Shown here: one piece after another, positions 12,061 to 24,639 of the stretch | Position numbering within the stretch: position 1 is the first letter of the stretch | Layout: every line of letters starts with the position of its first letter | Origin: Welwitschia mirabilis | Lineage: Eukaryota; Gnetophyta; Gnetopsida; Welwitschiales | Direction of reading: 5' to 3' | DNA length: 64,000 bases | Assembly (NCBI GenBank): GCA_051453625.1 | Contig: JBOZIK010000001.1 | Location: forward strand, 226,453,246-226,517,245 | Position numbers and translations under genes: made by a program | Notes under the pieces: generated by a model | The model's input: the letters and a program-made list of their open reading frames with translations, nothing else | What the model was told of the DNA's origin: nothing | The model's database searches: none

Positions 12061-12965
12061 GCTCTGATACTAAAGTGTAATGCCTGTATTTCTAACTTTA
12101 AATTTATAGATGTTACAAACATTACTTCAAGCCTAATCATGTTGGATTTTAAATTGTTTTCAGAGGAGGAAAGAAACACCTACCCTTTTCTTGAAAATTT
12201 ATTATTAATAAATGATATAAATTTTGTATTCAAGGCATATCATTTTATATTCATAAATATACTAAAAACTTTGAAGAAAACTTTATAACAAAAGCTCAAA
12301 ATTAAAATGCCAATGCATACTTATCCAAAATAATGATTTCAAAATTTATAATCACAAATTGTCATTCAATTCCCCTTTGAGGTAATATATACCACTAAAG
12401 ATTTAAGATTTACATTAATGTCCTTCAAGAAAATAATGAAGAATATGTGCTAAAATCATCACATTTTATTATAAGAAATTTTAGGAGAAAATATTCATTA
12501 TTCAATATAAAATGCAACATCTGAGTAGACTTCATAAACTGTAATCACACATATGATAAAATGGAGTTTATTATCAATAATTCCAAGAAAAAAAATTTTT
12601 CAAAATGTATATCATGATATCAATATCTCATTCATCCAACACCAAGTATTTTAATGAAGTAATACAAGATTATTCAGCAAAAGTTTCCAACAATAATAGA
12701 ACATTAATCCTTGACATCCTTTTTCCCATAAAAATAATATACTCTTAATTTTCCACCTATCACACAAAAGTATGGGATGGGAACTATGAAAAAACTCATA
12801 GCTTCTAGTATGATTTAAGTAAGACTAGATAAGAAAGATAAGGATTTTTGATAGGTAAGATAGAAAAGACAAGTAAAGACTCCAATAAAACATGGTATAT
12901 CACAAACACTAACCTTATGATTATGAATGAGAATAATCATTATATATTTTCAAATATCTCAATTA

Positions 12966-13190
12966 CTTCATTACCTCATTTGGAAATTTTTAAAGCCCAC
13001 TACCTCATTTGGCAATTTGTGGTTCTCATATAATTTTTTGTATCTCACTTCACTACCTCATTTGATGATTTATGAAGTCCACCACTTCATTCAGCAATCT
13101 GTGGTTCTCATATATATATATATATATAAANNNNNNNNNNACTTAACTACCTCATTTAGGATCTGTGAATCCCACTGCCTCATTCAGTAG
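12966..13190 (-). repeat. Minisatellite inside LTR copy A
   Basis: CTACCTCATTTGG/CAG-type units recur about every 29 or 54 bases, each followed by a variant of GATTTGTGAAGTCC or AATCTGTGGTTCTC. A (TA)n run and a 10-N gap (13,131-13,140) interrupt the array. The same array with a different unit order is in copy B at about 35,600-35,850. Confidence 0.65.
13131..13140. other. Assembly gap of 10 N next to a TA microsatellite
   Basis: Ten N follow directly after a (TA)n run at 13,112-13,128. The true repeat length is therefore unknown. Confidence 0.9.
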
Positions 13191-13508
13191 ACTATGGAAA
13201 TTCATGGCCATAAATTTAAGATGTAATGATGATAAAGAAAATATGATAAGATTTAACCACAAGCTATCAACTCATAACCATAAATTCAAGACATAACAAT
13301 GACAAGAATAAATATGGTAAAGTTTAACCATAAGCTATCAATTCCTACTAAGAACAAATAACATCAAGACATCCAGTATAGAAGGTGGATAAAGATAAGA
13401 CTTAAAACAAAACTAAATTTGTTTTTTTCAAGTGTCACACGGTTTTATATTCATCTTGCAAGAATATAATCACAACAATCTCATTAATGAAATGCATATA
13501 TATAAAAA

Positions 13509-13608
13509 NNNNNNNNNNNNNNNNNNNNNNNNNNNNNNNNNNNNNNNNNNNNNNNNNNNNNNNNNNNNNNNNNNNNNNNNNNNNNNNNNNNNNNNNNNNN
13601 NNNNNNNN
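13509..13608. other. Assembly gap of 100 N
   Basis: A round 100 N lies between LTR copy A and unrelated downstream sequence. The LTR homology is lost across it, so the junction is untested. Confidence 0.9.
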
Positions 13609-13879
13609 TGAAATAGCCAAAAATGTATATTCCCAAGTTTGATTGGCTCCTACATTAAGTTCTTAGACAGAAACTCAAGTTAATTTAATCAGAACATGTC
13701 CAAATCTTACTATCTCTTGGATATTGATCCGATAGTTTTTTGCACGTATAAAATCACTTTTCATTCTACAAATATCATATTAATTTAACATCAAATGGCA
13801 AAAATAAAATCTAATAAGAAGATCCATACTTCTAGGACATATACCCATAGACTCAAGAAGGAAAAGAAGTAGACACATA

Positions 13880-15250
13880 AATTATCTCATGGGGTGGATT
13901 CTTTCTTAAGAAGAGGTGACTGTTCATTCCACAAGGCTCATGGAAAGGAAAAATAATATCTGAACTACATGAAGCTCCTTATGTATGATACCCAGGATTT
14001 ATTAGAAACTACTAATAATTACAAAAATACTTCTTTTGGTTCAAAATGAAGGTAGATTTAAAGGAATACATCAGCAACTATCCTATATGCTAATAGATGA
14101 AAATCAATCAATAAAAATCCATTGGACTCCTTTAGCTATTGGGAATACCACAATGGAAATGGAAAGAGATATCTATAAATTCCATCACTGGGTTACCCCT
14201 CACTAATAAACAACATGATGTAATCTTTATTTATGTAGATAGGTTAACCAAGATAACCCATTTTATTTCAGTCTAAAGTACTAATACAATAAAAGAACTA
14301 GCTCTCTATTTTGTACAAAACGTTTTTATATCACATGATGCATCTCAAGTCATAGTATCTAATCGAGATCTAAAGTTCTTATCTAAATTTTGGAAAAGAT
14401 TCTTCCACCAGTTAGGTACCAAGCTTAGTTTTAGTACTACTTACCACCCAAAAATAGATGATCAAAAAAAAAAAAAGGATAAGTTGTATATTGGAAAACA
14501 CTTTAAGGTGTTATATAGTATAAAGGCCCAAACAATGGATCTGGTAAAATTTTCTTATAACTAGACATTCTTTTGTTGTTCACCATTTGAAGCAATGTAT
14601 GGCATAAACATTCTACACCTATTACATGGTTAGATCCTTTACAAAGGTAAAAAAAAAACATTACCTTCGAAATTAAAAAATGATGGAAGAAGTAATCAAT
14701 AAAATAAAAAGATAAGCTACAAGTAGTACAAGATTGATATAATAAATGTTATGATCAAAAGAATCAAACCTGCATATTTCAAATAAGTGAACAAGTACTA
14801 TTAAGAATCAAGCCAGAAAGAAACTCCTTGAAAATGGGAAAGTATAGCAAACTAGCACCATGATTTTATAGTCCTTTAATATTATTGAAAAGATTTGGAA
14901 TCTAGCATACAAACTAGAGCTTCCTCTCCAAATGTTCTAAATGCATCTAGTTTTTCATGTGAGCACTATGAAACCATATCATGAATATAGAAATCAAAAC
15001 TACACCTTAAATTGGCAACATATCATACTCAAACCCAATTTAACTTTTACAGTTCAACTAGAAAACATCCTAAGTACCAGATCTAGACAATTAAAAAATA
15101 AAAGTATAAATGAAGTACTTATTCAATGGACTCATTGCAATCAGTAAACATGAAAAAATAGGAAGTACAAGTAGAATATACTTTCAATAATAAAGTCTAA
15201 TATACCATTGTTTTGATATTATTCAATGTATTTCTAATTGAATGATATCT
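13880..15250 (+). pseudogene. Chromovirus integrase and chromodomain remnant
   Basis: This is the 3' part of a Ty3/gypsy pol. It reads YFFWFKMKVDLKEYI (near 14,030), SITGLPLTNKQHDVIF (14,180-14,230), VDRLTKITHFI, VSNRDLKFLSKFWKRF (second catalytic Asp, 14,355-14,402), TTYHPKIDDQ (14,433-14,465) and SPFEAMYG. The frame from 14,941 gives LVFHVSTMKPYHE, then ILSTRSRQLKNKSINEVLIQW, the linker and chromodomain start that follow integrase in chromoviruses. The stretch is fairly readable but has stops and frame changes. Gag, protease and RT are missing; sequence from 13,609 to 13,880 is not recognisable. The clade is probably Tekay-like or similar, which is an inference. Confidence 0.82.
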
Positions 15251-15361
15251 TCTCTTTCTATTATGTCTTGTAGATCATACAAAAAATAATTTATAGGAGC
15301 ATGATTTCAAAAGTGATGCAAATTAAGAAGATACCATACTCAAGGATAAGCGCAATTCCTA

Positions 15362-15373
15362 CGAGGGAGGGCA
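15362..15373 (+). promoter_or_regulatory. Polypurine tract before the 3' LTR
   Basis: CGAGGGAGGGCA lies directly before the TG that opens the LTR. This is the position and composition of the plus-strand primer of LTR retrotransposons, with single C and CG interruptions. Confidence 0.7.
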
Positions 15374-15758
15374 TGTAATGTTCAAAATAATTAATTAAAT
15401 AATGATGTGTATTAAGTGCTAATGAAGCATGGCTAATAAGAGATGTGAATGAATGTGATCCAAGTATGTAAATATGCATCCCTTCATTATGTAATATAAG
15501 CCTATGCATTAGATGAGGATGGATAAACTAGGTGAATGTAACTAACGATAACCTTGGCTAATCCCCAAGGGTCTTAAGAGGGGAACTAAATTTGTAGTCT
15601 ATGTCTTTACCTATAACCACTAGTCTAAGGCTATTTTCTAATGATGTGGAATGTAATCTGCTGCTATCAATAATAAAATCCTATTTCTCTCTAAATTATT
15701 CCTTATTATTTCTATGAATCCTGGTATTAATCCAAAAATAATAAAATGGAACATTACA
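15374..15758 (+). repeat. 3' LTR of the chromovirus remnant (385 bases)
   Basis: It opens with TGTAATGTTC and closes with GAACATTACA, a perfect 10-base terminal inverted pair. It follows a polypurine tract and an integrase-chromodomain relic in the right order. I found no matching 5' LTR in the window, so no target duplication can be tested. Confidence 0.82.
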
Positions 15759-16745
15759 ATGTGGCACTATGCAGTTTCTGAACCACTACCATCTAGTATA
15801 TGTTGCTCTAACATAACTATCTATAGTGCAGTGTTCTTACTAGTAGGGTAGCTACTACGCTTAGGTGAACATATTTAATAGTCTGCCTCATATATGTATG
15901 GTGGCTTTATGGTCTAATAGGCTCACATGGCTTTCACTTAAGGCATGGCTGTCATACCCTAAAAGAGATGCTATTGGACTAGAAATATAACATACCATAT
16001 CTATCATTCCATATGGGGGTTCAACCTTACTTAGCATCTAGTTATTTCTTTAAGAGTTGATATGCCACATATGGTAGGTTCAGTCTAAGTTGTAGATATT
16101 ACCTAAAGTATCTGTTCACTTATGCTACCCAGTGTGGTAAACCCTAATGTTTGTAGATGGTGTGTTGATGTTTTTTCATTATCAGTATTTACTCATAATG
16201 ATCCTATATTAAGTAAATAAATGCTTAAAAGTCATTAATTAACTTAATAATATAAAATAAATTAGGTATTTTAATAATTTTTTTCAAAGTAAAAGTTGAG
16301 TTGAATTATATGGAAAAAATAATCTAAAATGATAGTGTATTCAAGAATTATACTTATGGAAGGGGAAGGTGATATCGGTTATGAATCTTCCTGCCTGACC
16401 CACATCATACCTGAAAACTAGTTGCCATAGTGTACCCTACTTTTATTTAACCAGTGATTACTATATTAGGGAACTAAATACTATGGAAGGAGAAAGTAAT
16501 ATCATTTGTAAATCTTACTATCTTTTCCTCTTAATTTAGCATTAGCAAAATTTAATTCCATAGATGATTAACACTGTGATGTTTATCGCCATCTCATGTT
16601 GAACCTATTTAGATAGAGCCACTTTTTCTATGTAATTACCTCAATCCTTTATAGAGACTATCACTGGCCCTTTTTTTGGGATGTCTATCACTTGTCAAAT
16701 ATATCAATGTATGATGATATATGCATTTGAACACTATAGTAAGAA
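15759..16745. other. Unassigned DNA with a degenerate direct repeat
   Basis: There is no coding signal. A block near 16,350 (ACTTATGGAAGGGGAAGG...) recurs in altered form near 16,475 (TACTATGGAAGGAGAAAG...), about 125 bases apart. It could be LTR or leader sequence of an unidentified element. Confidence 0.4.
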
Positions 16746-17400
16746 TTGATTTTTCTTAATGGCTCATTTATTTTTGTTAACTCTCTAAGGTATAGCCTTT
16801 CTCACATGATTGTTCCCCTTCTAATTCATCCTCTAATGCATTTAACTATACTAAAAAATACAAACTTTTTCATGTGTAACTTATCATTGATTAATGCATT
16901 TCTAAACTTAAATTCCTCATGGATTTCCTCATTACTTTCTTCCTCATTCTTAATGGATGTATCTTAATTATTATTAGTCTTACTTTCGACATTTTCAAAT
17001 CTATTAGATTCATGAACTTGAGGAAGACGTTATTTTTATTGGTTGAGGATTTTCATGATATAAGCATTAGTTTGAGCTATTTATTGAAGGACTTGAATTT
17101 GGGTATGAAAACTTTGCTCAAGATTATTTAGGAAAGAGAAGTGTTACTTAAAAATTTTTAATAGTCTTAGTTAATTTGGTTTTAGACATCAATGAAAGTT
17201 TTTACTTTCTCCTCAAATGGGGTGAATGAAGGTGGTTATTTCATAAAGAAAGATACATAGTAAGGATTAAATGATAAAGGATAAGGATTATGAGATGTAA
17301 AGAAAAGTGTGAAATTAAACTTTTATTGAAACTAAGGTATTTCAAATCCAGGATAATGCATTATCTGGTATGTGAATGATGTTGGTTGAATAAATAAGAA
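16746..17400 (-). pseudogene. Possible Athila/Tat-type gag tail remnant
   Basis: Minus-strand reading around 17,080-17,230 gives PFEEKVKTFIDV, NQIN and TSLS blocks, with a neighbouring frame reading LEQSFHTQIQVLQ and IAQTNAYIMKIL. This resembles the coiled-coil tail after the gag zinc knuckle in Athila/Tat elements. An acidic EEESNEEIHEE patch follows near 16,900. The homology is low and spread over frames, so this is only a probable call. Confidence 0.35.
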
Positions 17401-19050
17401 AAGGATGAATAAGGATATGGATTGTTGTGGTTATGTTAGATGATGTATCCTAAAGTTTTCTTGTGCTAAATGTAATCTCTTATAGTTTTAATTTGAATAC
17501 AATTTAACACATTATAGGAATTATTACTATTTTCATAGCTAAATTTAGTTTTAAAGTTGTTTTAAATTAATTTTACACCTATCTCATGTTAAAATTTTTA
17601 AAAAATAAATTATGAAATTAATATTTTACATTTTCATTAATTTTTCATGTTTAGAGGAGCCTGTCATGGGAATAGTTTTACCAAGTTAAGAAAACTAATT
17701 TTATGAAATATGAGAGGTTTCTATGCAAAATAGTTGGCAATACTAATGAAGAAAAGCAATGGTGTTGATCTAGACGAGACTTGCAAAAAAAAGAACATTT
17801 TGCAAATTTCTTGTGGATTGAATAATGTTATAGGATCATAAAATCTAAAATAAAAATAAAAATATGAGCATACATGAAATATATACTTAATAAAAATTTG
17901 ATTAATTTTTTTTAATAAGGAGCTTATACACATAAATTTTTAAATTTATTTTTTAATATTTTAAGTTTTCTCCTTAAGCTAATTACAACAAAATGTTAGA
18001 ACTACATAAAATAAAGTTAGAACAAAAGCAAATTGGACTAATTCAGGTATTACTAGAATTATTAGTATCAACTAATAAAAGAAAAAAAATATATATACAA
18101 AAGAAATGAAAAAATAACTATTTTGAATATCATTAGAAAGGACTAGTACTTGTTACTATAAAAATAAAAATAACTAAAACCTTATAAAAATGAAAAATTT
18201 ATTCTCTTTTTGAGTAACTATCATGCCATCGTCACTAATAACAATGCTACAATATAATTATAGTTTAAAGTATTCCAAACATAAACTAAGTTAAGAACTT
18301 AGTTATTATGCTTTCATAGGGATAATTAGGTTTAACTAAATAAAAATTAGATAATCTTTTACTAACTTGCAAGTTACACACATGAAACAAAAAGAAAGAA
18401 AAAAGAGAAAGAAAAATAAAAAGAAAAGAGAAAAGGAAGTTGATGATTTAAGCTTAAAACTTCATTCAGAAAGTAAGAAACAAGTAAGCTTTAAGTCATC
18501 TAATTCATCCTCATATAAGTTCTCATGTAAGTTCTTACTTGATCATATGTAGCACTATCCTAAAACAAAAACTTAGATCATTAAGTGCATAGGATTAGAT
18601 CATGGTGACATAATTTCATTTTCCATTTAAGTGTTGATGAACTTAATTATCATTGATCCCTCATAGCCTTAGATAAAAATGGAAAGTATGAACTAACTAT
18701 ATGTAAGATTCATAAATTAAAAAGACTATGAATCAATCAATAAAATAAATTTACTTAATTAGACAAAGTAAACTTGATAGTTGTATTAAGTATTTCTAGT
18801 ACAAAATTGAATTTGAAATTAGCAATCAAAAGAAAATAACTCTAAATTATTTATATGTTAATAGGTATATTACATTAAAGATGAAGGAACAAGAGGACTC
18901 CTCAAGATCCTCGAAATAAGCTCACTCCTCAGAGAGGTGCTCAAAAGGCTATTTCATCTTAATGCTTTAAGGATCTAACTTTAAAAAATATGAAGGATGA
19001 TTACAAATAAAAATAAAGGCCCTTTTATCAGTGAGGATAAGGTTGAAATG
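17401..19050. other. Unassigned AT-rich DNA
   Basis: No domain was recognised. A long purine-rich run of A and G occurs at about 18,386-18,440; the 61-codon frame over it is low-complexity Lys/Glu/Arg and I do not treat it as a gene. Confidence 0.45.
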
Positions 19051-19071
19051 GTTAAGAGCCCTTGGATTTTA

Positions 19072-19270
19072 GCATTAGGTAGAATTTTCATCATTTAGCA
19101 TTGGGTAGATAGGATTCTATCTTATAGCATTTGGTAAAGGATGTCTTATAGTATTAAGTAGATAAGATTTTATCTTATTGCATTGGGTAGAATATTCATC
19201 ATTTCACATTTGGTGGACATCGTATTATAAGATTTAGTAAAGATTTTCATATAGCATTAAGTGAAATCTT
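19072..19270. repeat. Degenerate short tandem repeats (TAGCATTAGGTAGAAT type)
   Basis: About eight units of 24-30 bases, each a variant of TAGCATTRGGTAGA followed by TTTTCATCA or TAAGATTTTATCT, stand head to tail. The same motif occurs at 57,655-57,775, just upstream of the second copia element. The array could belong to an LTR or its transcribed leader. Confidence 0.6.
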
Positions 19271-19771
19271 TATCATGATGAGTTTAACATGTGTTCTTTG
19301 AATCCAAATTCCTTTACCAACTAGTGCTTTCATCACATGTCTCTAATTATATCTCCACATGTGTATGCCACATGTCTTCTAATGCTAGTGCTATGTATCA
19401 CCACCTCATGTCTCCATTGCCACTGTTATCTTATGAAAAAGTATGTCCATCTTCCATCAGGTTGTTATGAAGAACACATAATATCAAATTTTATTTTTAA
19501 AAATAATAGAAGGCATATTTTATGATTAAAATTATTAAATTAATATCTTCATTTATAATAAATTGGCCTCAAAACTTGATATAAATTTAAATTTTTACAT
19601 GTTAACAAGACACTTGACTAGCTATTTTCTATATTTTATATGGATCTAAATTATATAATGTTTTCTATGGATTTACATGGATGTTATGATTTCATTACAT
19701 TTAGAATTTTATTTTCCTATTTTCTTATTGATATGAACCACATGGATCTATCATACACCTATTTGTATTAA

Positions 19772-19783
19772 TGGTAATAGAGC
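19772..19783 (+). promoter_or_regulatory. Primer-binding-site-like motif
   Basis: TGGTAATAGAGC differs from the initiator-Met primer site by one base, and GCTAATG follows as in many element leaders. It may mark the 5' LTR end of the copia element whose gag-pol begins near 20,990. I could not find a matching 3' LTR end, so the link is tentative. Confidence 0.4.
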
Positions 19784-20989
19784 TAATGTCTAAAATAAAA
19801 CTATGTATGCTCTAACTTCTTCCAGATAATGATACATAGACATGGTTGCCTACCTATTAGTATAACCAACCACTCAACTACAACTTCATACCTTTGTTAT
19901 CTATTTTTAATTGAGTCTTCTAAATGTTATAAAGTTAGGATGTGATGTCAGTCATATGATCAATCATCAAATAGTTCTCTTGAAGTGTATACTATGCATA
20001 ATTAAGAGAATTTCTTTTAGTTATAACTTAATTAATCAACTATACTAGTTAATTAAGTACTTAGATAATAATTAAAAAATTTCAAGTGTAATTTGGGTGT
20101 AGATTTATGTGTTTTACACTACAAGATACTGAAAATGGTCATACTCTTTATTTTTAAGAATGCTTTTGTATAAAGAATCTAGTTGAAAGTTCACAAGCTA
20201 AGTTACTCTTTTAGATGTAGTAACATTAGACTATTTTCAAACAAATCATGTATAGTCTCAACATTAGATGCCATGAAAATGCCATATACAAGTTGTATCA
20301 AAGATGCTAGTGAACTTTATAGCTTTTATCATTGAAAATGTCTATTATTTTTTACAAGGAAGTGATAGGATATACCTAATGCTCTTCTTGAAATTTTTGT
20401 AGAAGTAATTAGTAAAGTTTAATGGAGAAAGATTTTTTACTTTTAAATTTCTTTAACTGAGAATCTTTACAATGATTTTAAAATGTTCTTCTATTATAAC
20501 TTAAGTACTTACTAAAATAAGAATGCGTAAAAAAGATAAAACATCATATAGATGATGCTTTGATTTCAAAAAGTAATTTGACATAGGCTATTTCATTATT
20601 TTAAAAAAAATGTTTGAATCAATATATTTTTTAGTTTTCTCATAAAATGCTTTCATAAGAATACTATAAGTCAAAAATATTATTTTGTTAGATCATGGCT
20701 CTTCCTTGTACTAATCTAGTGCTTCTAATCCTCTAACATGTTGAGGATTTTTAGGGTAATGTTTGCATTTTCTTCTATGTTATGCCTTCTAATGATCAAT
20801 TAGTTTTATAGGTAATTAAGTAAACTGGATGTGTGATATTACTTCATACAGTGTAATAATATGCCTATGAAATGGTCGAAGAGAATTTCTCTATGAATCC
20901 AATCAACTATATAAAGAAAAGAGTTTTCCAATGTTATCATTCCATCAAAACCTATGACTATGCTTAATAAGTTTCTTATTATCTTTGCT
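19784..20989. other. Unassigned stretch before the copia relic
   Basis: No gag homology could be read here, although a SIRE-type gag N-terminus would be expected. The region may be leader sequence or an unrelated insertion. Confidence 0.4.
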
Positions 20990-23900
20990 TTTTATGTTAC
21001 ACACTCCAATGTAGTGGGGTTTCATAGTTGGAATGTGAAGAATAAGGACATATGATCCTTGGAATGTTCTAGCTCTAATATATTGTAGGAAAAAACATAA
21101 AAGAAAAACCCAAGAGAAAGAAATCCTTCCTCATAGATTATGATGATGAAGATGTGACTAAAGTAAAAACCTTAGATGATGAAAGATCTTGTTTATCCTA
21201 CATGACCATTATACATATTTAAAGTGACCATGAATAAGAAAAAGAAGAATTAGAATCATAAATTGAAGAATAAATAGGAATGAAACTTCAAGATAGATAT
21301 GAATTAATTTTTGGAGAATTCATTCTATTGAAAAAGATCTATTCCAAGATGAAAAAATTGCTTCATTATCCTAAACTAACACATGAATAAGAAAAAGGTT
21401 CATGTAATAGATTATTATCTGAAAACTAAGATCTTAAGTTGAGATTAGTTAAATAATGTTAGATAAGAATTTGTTGATATTAAGATAATCAATAAAAGTT
21501 TACCCAAGTGAAGGATACCTTAAATATCATGCTTGGATAGTATAGGAGTCTAAATGATAAAAGTATCCTAGGACATAATGCAACCTCCACTAGTACCTTA
21601 ATGTTATTGTACGACAAATGGAACTGCAAGCTAAGGTATGATCATGTAGCTTACATGAATAATATTACATATTACTACTACTATAAACATGATCATTATC
21701 AATTTAACTATTAATTTAAGTCCAATAGTAGATATTATGATAATATCTACTATTATATAATTTTTTATATAGACTAAGCCAAAGAAGATATGGATTTCAA
21801 TGGATTTCAAAATCAAGGCCAACTCTCTTAGCTTAGATTACATTGTGTGCTATAAAAAGACATGCTTGGTATGCTAACAGTGGATGTTCAAGATATATGA
21901 TTGGTGACAAATCTAGTTTTACTATCTTGGTTAAATAGACCAAAGTAGTGGTTACCTTTGGTGCAACATAAAAGATTCCATTAAAGGTATTATAACCATA
22001 AAAGGAGGTAATCTACTTGAGCTAAAAGATGTATTTTATGCAGCAAATTTGAAATATAATCTACCTAGTATTATTAGTTGTGTGATGTAAATTTCTCTAT
22101 AACTTTTAACAAATATGATTATATCATAAAATAGAATAATTCAAATAAGATGTTACTTGATGTAATTAGAAAATTAAATGTTTATATTATGATCTTACAA
22201 GATATTTCTACTAGAGTATCATGTGTTTGTTAAGTATTATAGGTAAAGCTAAGTTCTAGCATAGAAAGGTTGGTCATATGAACAAGGATTTACTAAGGAC
22301 TTTATTTTCAAAATATATTGATAAGAGGACTTTTCAAGTTGTAAAGTTTTTATGATCAAGTATGCAAGTCTCATTAGGAAGTAAAGAAAACAAGAATAAT
22401 AGTTGATAAAAAAACTCTATGAATACTAAATGCCCATTAGATATCTTACATGTTTATATTCTTGGTCCTTCTCCCAATAAAACTCTTAGTAAGAAAAGAT
22501 ATTGCTTAAATGTTATTGATGATTATTCTTACTTCATATGGATGGCCTTCCTTACACATAATGATGAATATTTTGACATCTCTTCTAAGTTTTGTGTCAG
22601 GTTACAAAATTAAAAAGGATATAAGATCAAGATAATAAGGAGTAACAATGGTAATAAATTCAAAAATGTTAGGTTTAAAGATTTTTATTATTAGTTTAGT
22701 ATTATTCATTAATTCGTTGCACAAAGAACACCACAATATAATGGATTAATTGAAAGAAAGAACTAGGTTCTAAATAAAATGGCAAGAACAAGGATGCATA
22801 ATTAATAGGTTTCCTATCATTTTTGAATGGAATCCATTAACACTACATGCTATGTTTCAATCATGTTCTGGTAAGGTGCTTTACTTCCAAAACTATAAAT
22901 GAAATATGGTCTAGTAAGAGATCCTCAATAATTTATTTTCATGTATTTGGTTCCAAATGATTCATTCTAAATAAATTATATAAGCTTAAAAAATTCAATT
23001 TCCAAGTTAATAACAGTATCGTTTTGGCCTACTATATAGCCAGTAAATCCCATAAAGTATTCAACAATAAAATGTGTATAGTAAAGAAAATAATTAATAT
23101 TAAAATAGATGATATTGATTAAAGTTATGATTGCATTAAATATGACTATATACCAATATAGATTGAACTACCTTCTAACAATCCTCCAACATAATCAGAT
23201 AGTAATAAGGAGAAGGAAGAAGAATATAAAAGAAAAACCTCATCAAATATAATTAGATTGAAAAGAGCCACTCTATTACAAATATCATTGGTAGTTTTTA
23301 TAGTAGTATTCAAACTCAAAGGCATACTAAATAATTTAATGGATTTTTAGCTTACATTTTACCAGTAGAACCTAATAATTTTAGTGATGTAGAAAGTGAT
23401 AAGCATTAGATGCTAGAAGTATAAGAAGAATTAAACTAATTTGAAAGGTATACAGTTTGGGAACTTACTCCCCTAGTATTTAACAAATGAGTACTTTGTA
23501 GAAAATGGGTATCCACAAGATATATGTTAAGCAATCTAAAGTCCTTACCAATTCTCATAAGTTAGATTATGTTTACATGTTCAAAAAGAATCTCTGTGGT
23601 CTTAAGCAAGTACCTAAAGCTTGGTATGAAAGACTCTTAAAAATTTATTAGAAAATGTATTTAAATGAGATACATCTAATATTACTTTGTTTATTAAAAT
23701 ATACTATAAATATTTTACTATTGTATAAATATATGTAGATGATATCATCTTTGGTGTTACTAATAAAATAGTGTATAAGAGATTTGTAAAGATTATATAA
23801 CATGAATTTGAAATAAGTTTAATAGGAGAAATGAGCAAATTTTAAGGCATTTAAGTTATGCAAGACAAATAAGATACATTAATTTCCTGATTTATATACA

Positions 23901-24625
23901 TTAAAAATCTATGGTATGACTTGCATTATTATAAGGTAAAAGATACTTTAATAAATTAAATCACAAAAATGAATAAGTATGATAAACAAGTTATGTAAAC
24001 ACTATACCCAAGTATGATTGATAGATCTAGTATACTTAATATTATATCAAGCATAGGAATTTGTGCTTACTATTAGAGTGATCTTAGAGAATCACATCTT
24101 ATAGTTGTAAAAGAAATATTTCATTATTTGAAAGGTACTACTAATTGAAGCCTTTAGTATTCAAAGCATTCTTACTTTAATGTAGTTGGATCTTATGATC
24201 AAATAGAGTAGGTTGTAAGGATGATAGAATAATCACTAGTGGAAATTTCTTCTTGCTAAGATAGTGTTTGCTGTCATGGGATAGCAAAAAGTAAAATTCA
24301 ATCACTCTCTTAATTGCTGCTAGAATTTCCTCTACCCAAATACTCTAGATGAAGTAAACATTAAAGGATTTTAAACTTATAATTAAGAATATTCTAATTT
24401 ATTATAATAATAAGAATGCCATTAATATCTTAAATAATTTTATTCAACATTAAACACATTAAGATCAAACATTACTTCATTAGATAGTATGTATAAAACA
24501 AAGACATCACATTGGATTATGTTAAAATGGATGAATAACTCACTAGTGTATTCACTAAGCCATTAAACGAAGACAAGTTCATCAAGCAATGTTGGAGCTT
24601 AGGGATTGGGCCTTATCCAATTAGA
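20990..24625 (+). pseudogene. SIRE/Maximus-type copia gag-pol remnant
   Basis: In order: a zinc-knuckle relic with Lys-rich tail (21,005-21,130); the protease start, SGCSRYMIGDK (about 21,875-21,910); the pre-integrase region (22,250-22,400); integrase with DILHVYILGPSP and VIDDYSYFIWMAF (22,438-22,550), then RTPQYNGLIERKN (22,727-22,766); RT with KKNLCGLKQVPKAWYERL (23,585-23,640) and an unmutated catalytic YVDDIIFGVTN (23,731-23,763); and RNase H running to FTKPLNEDKFIKQCW (24,553-24,597). The domain order protease-integrase-RT-RNase H is that of Ty1/copia. The SRYMIGDK signature and Lys-rich gag tail point to the SIRE/Maximus lineage. Many stops and frame changes occur; it is non-functional. 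Confidence 0.88.
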
Positions 24626-24639
24626 TGAGCCTATAAGTA

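Larger units (their letters stand above)
12076..13508 (-). repeat. Large LTR, copy A (minus strand), cut off by a gap
   Basis: From TGTAATGCC at 12,076 the sequence parallels 34,781-36,150 (copy B): shared blocks include CTTCAAGCCTAATCATG, the CTACCTCATT repeats, the CATAAATTCAAGACATAA segment and the ending AAATGCATATATATAAAAA. Copy B continues another 850 bases into its U3, but copy A stops at the 100-N run, and the sequence after that does not match copy B. The minus orientation is set by the primer sites at its low-coordinate end. Confidence 0.82.

Noticed and set aside
18367-18552. Lys/Glu/Arg-rich 61-codon frame
   Set aside because: It is a low-complexity purine run, with no start context or homology.
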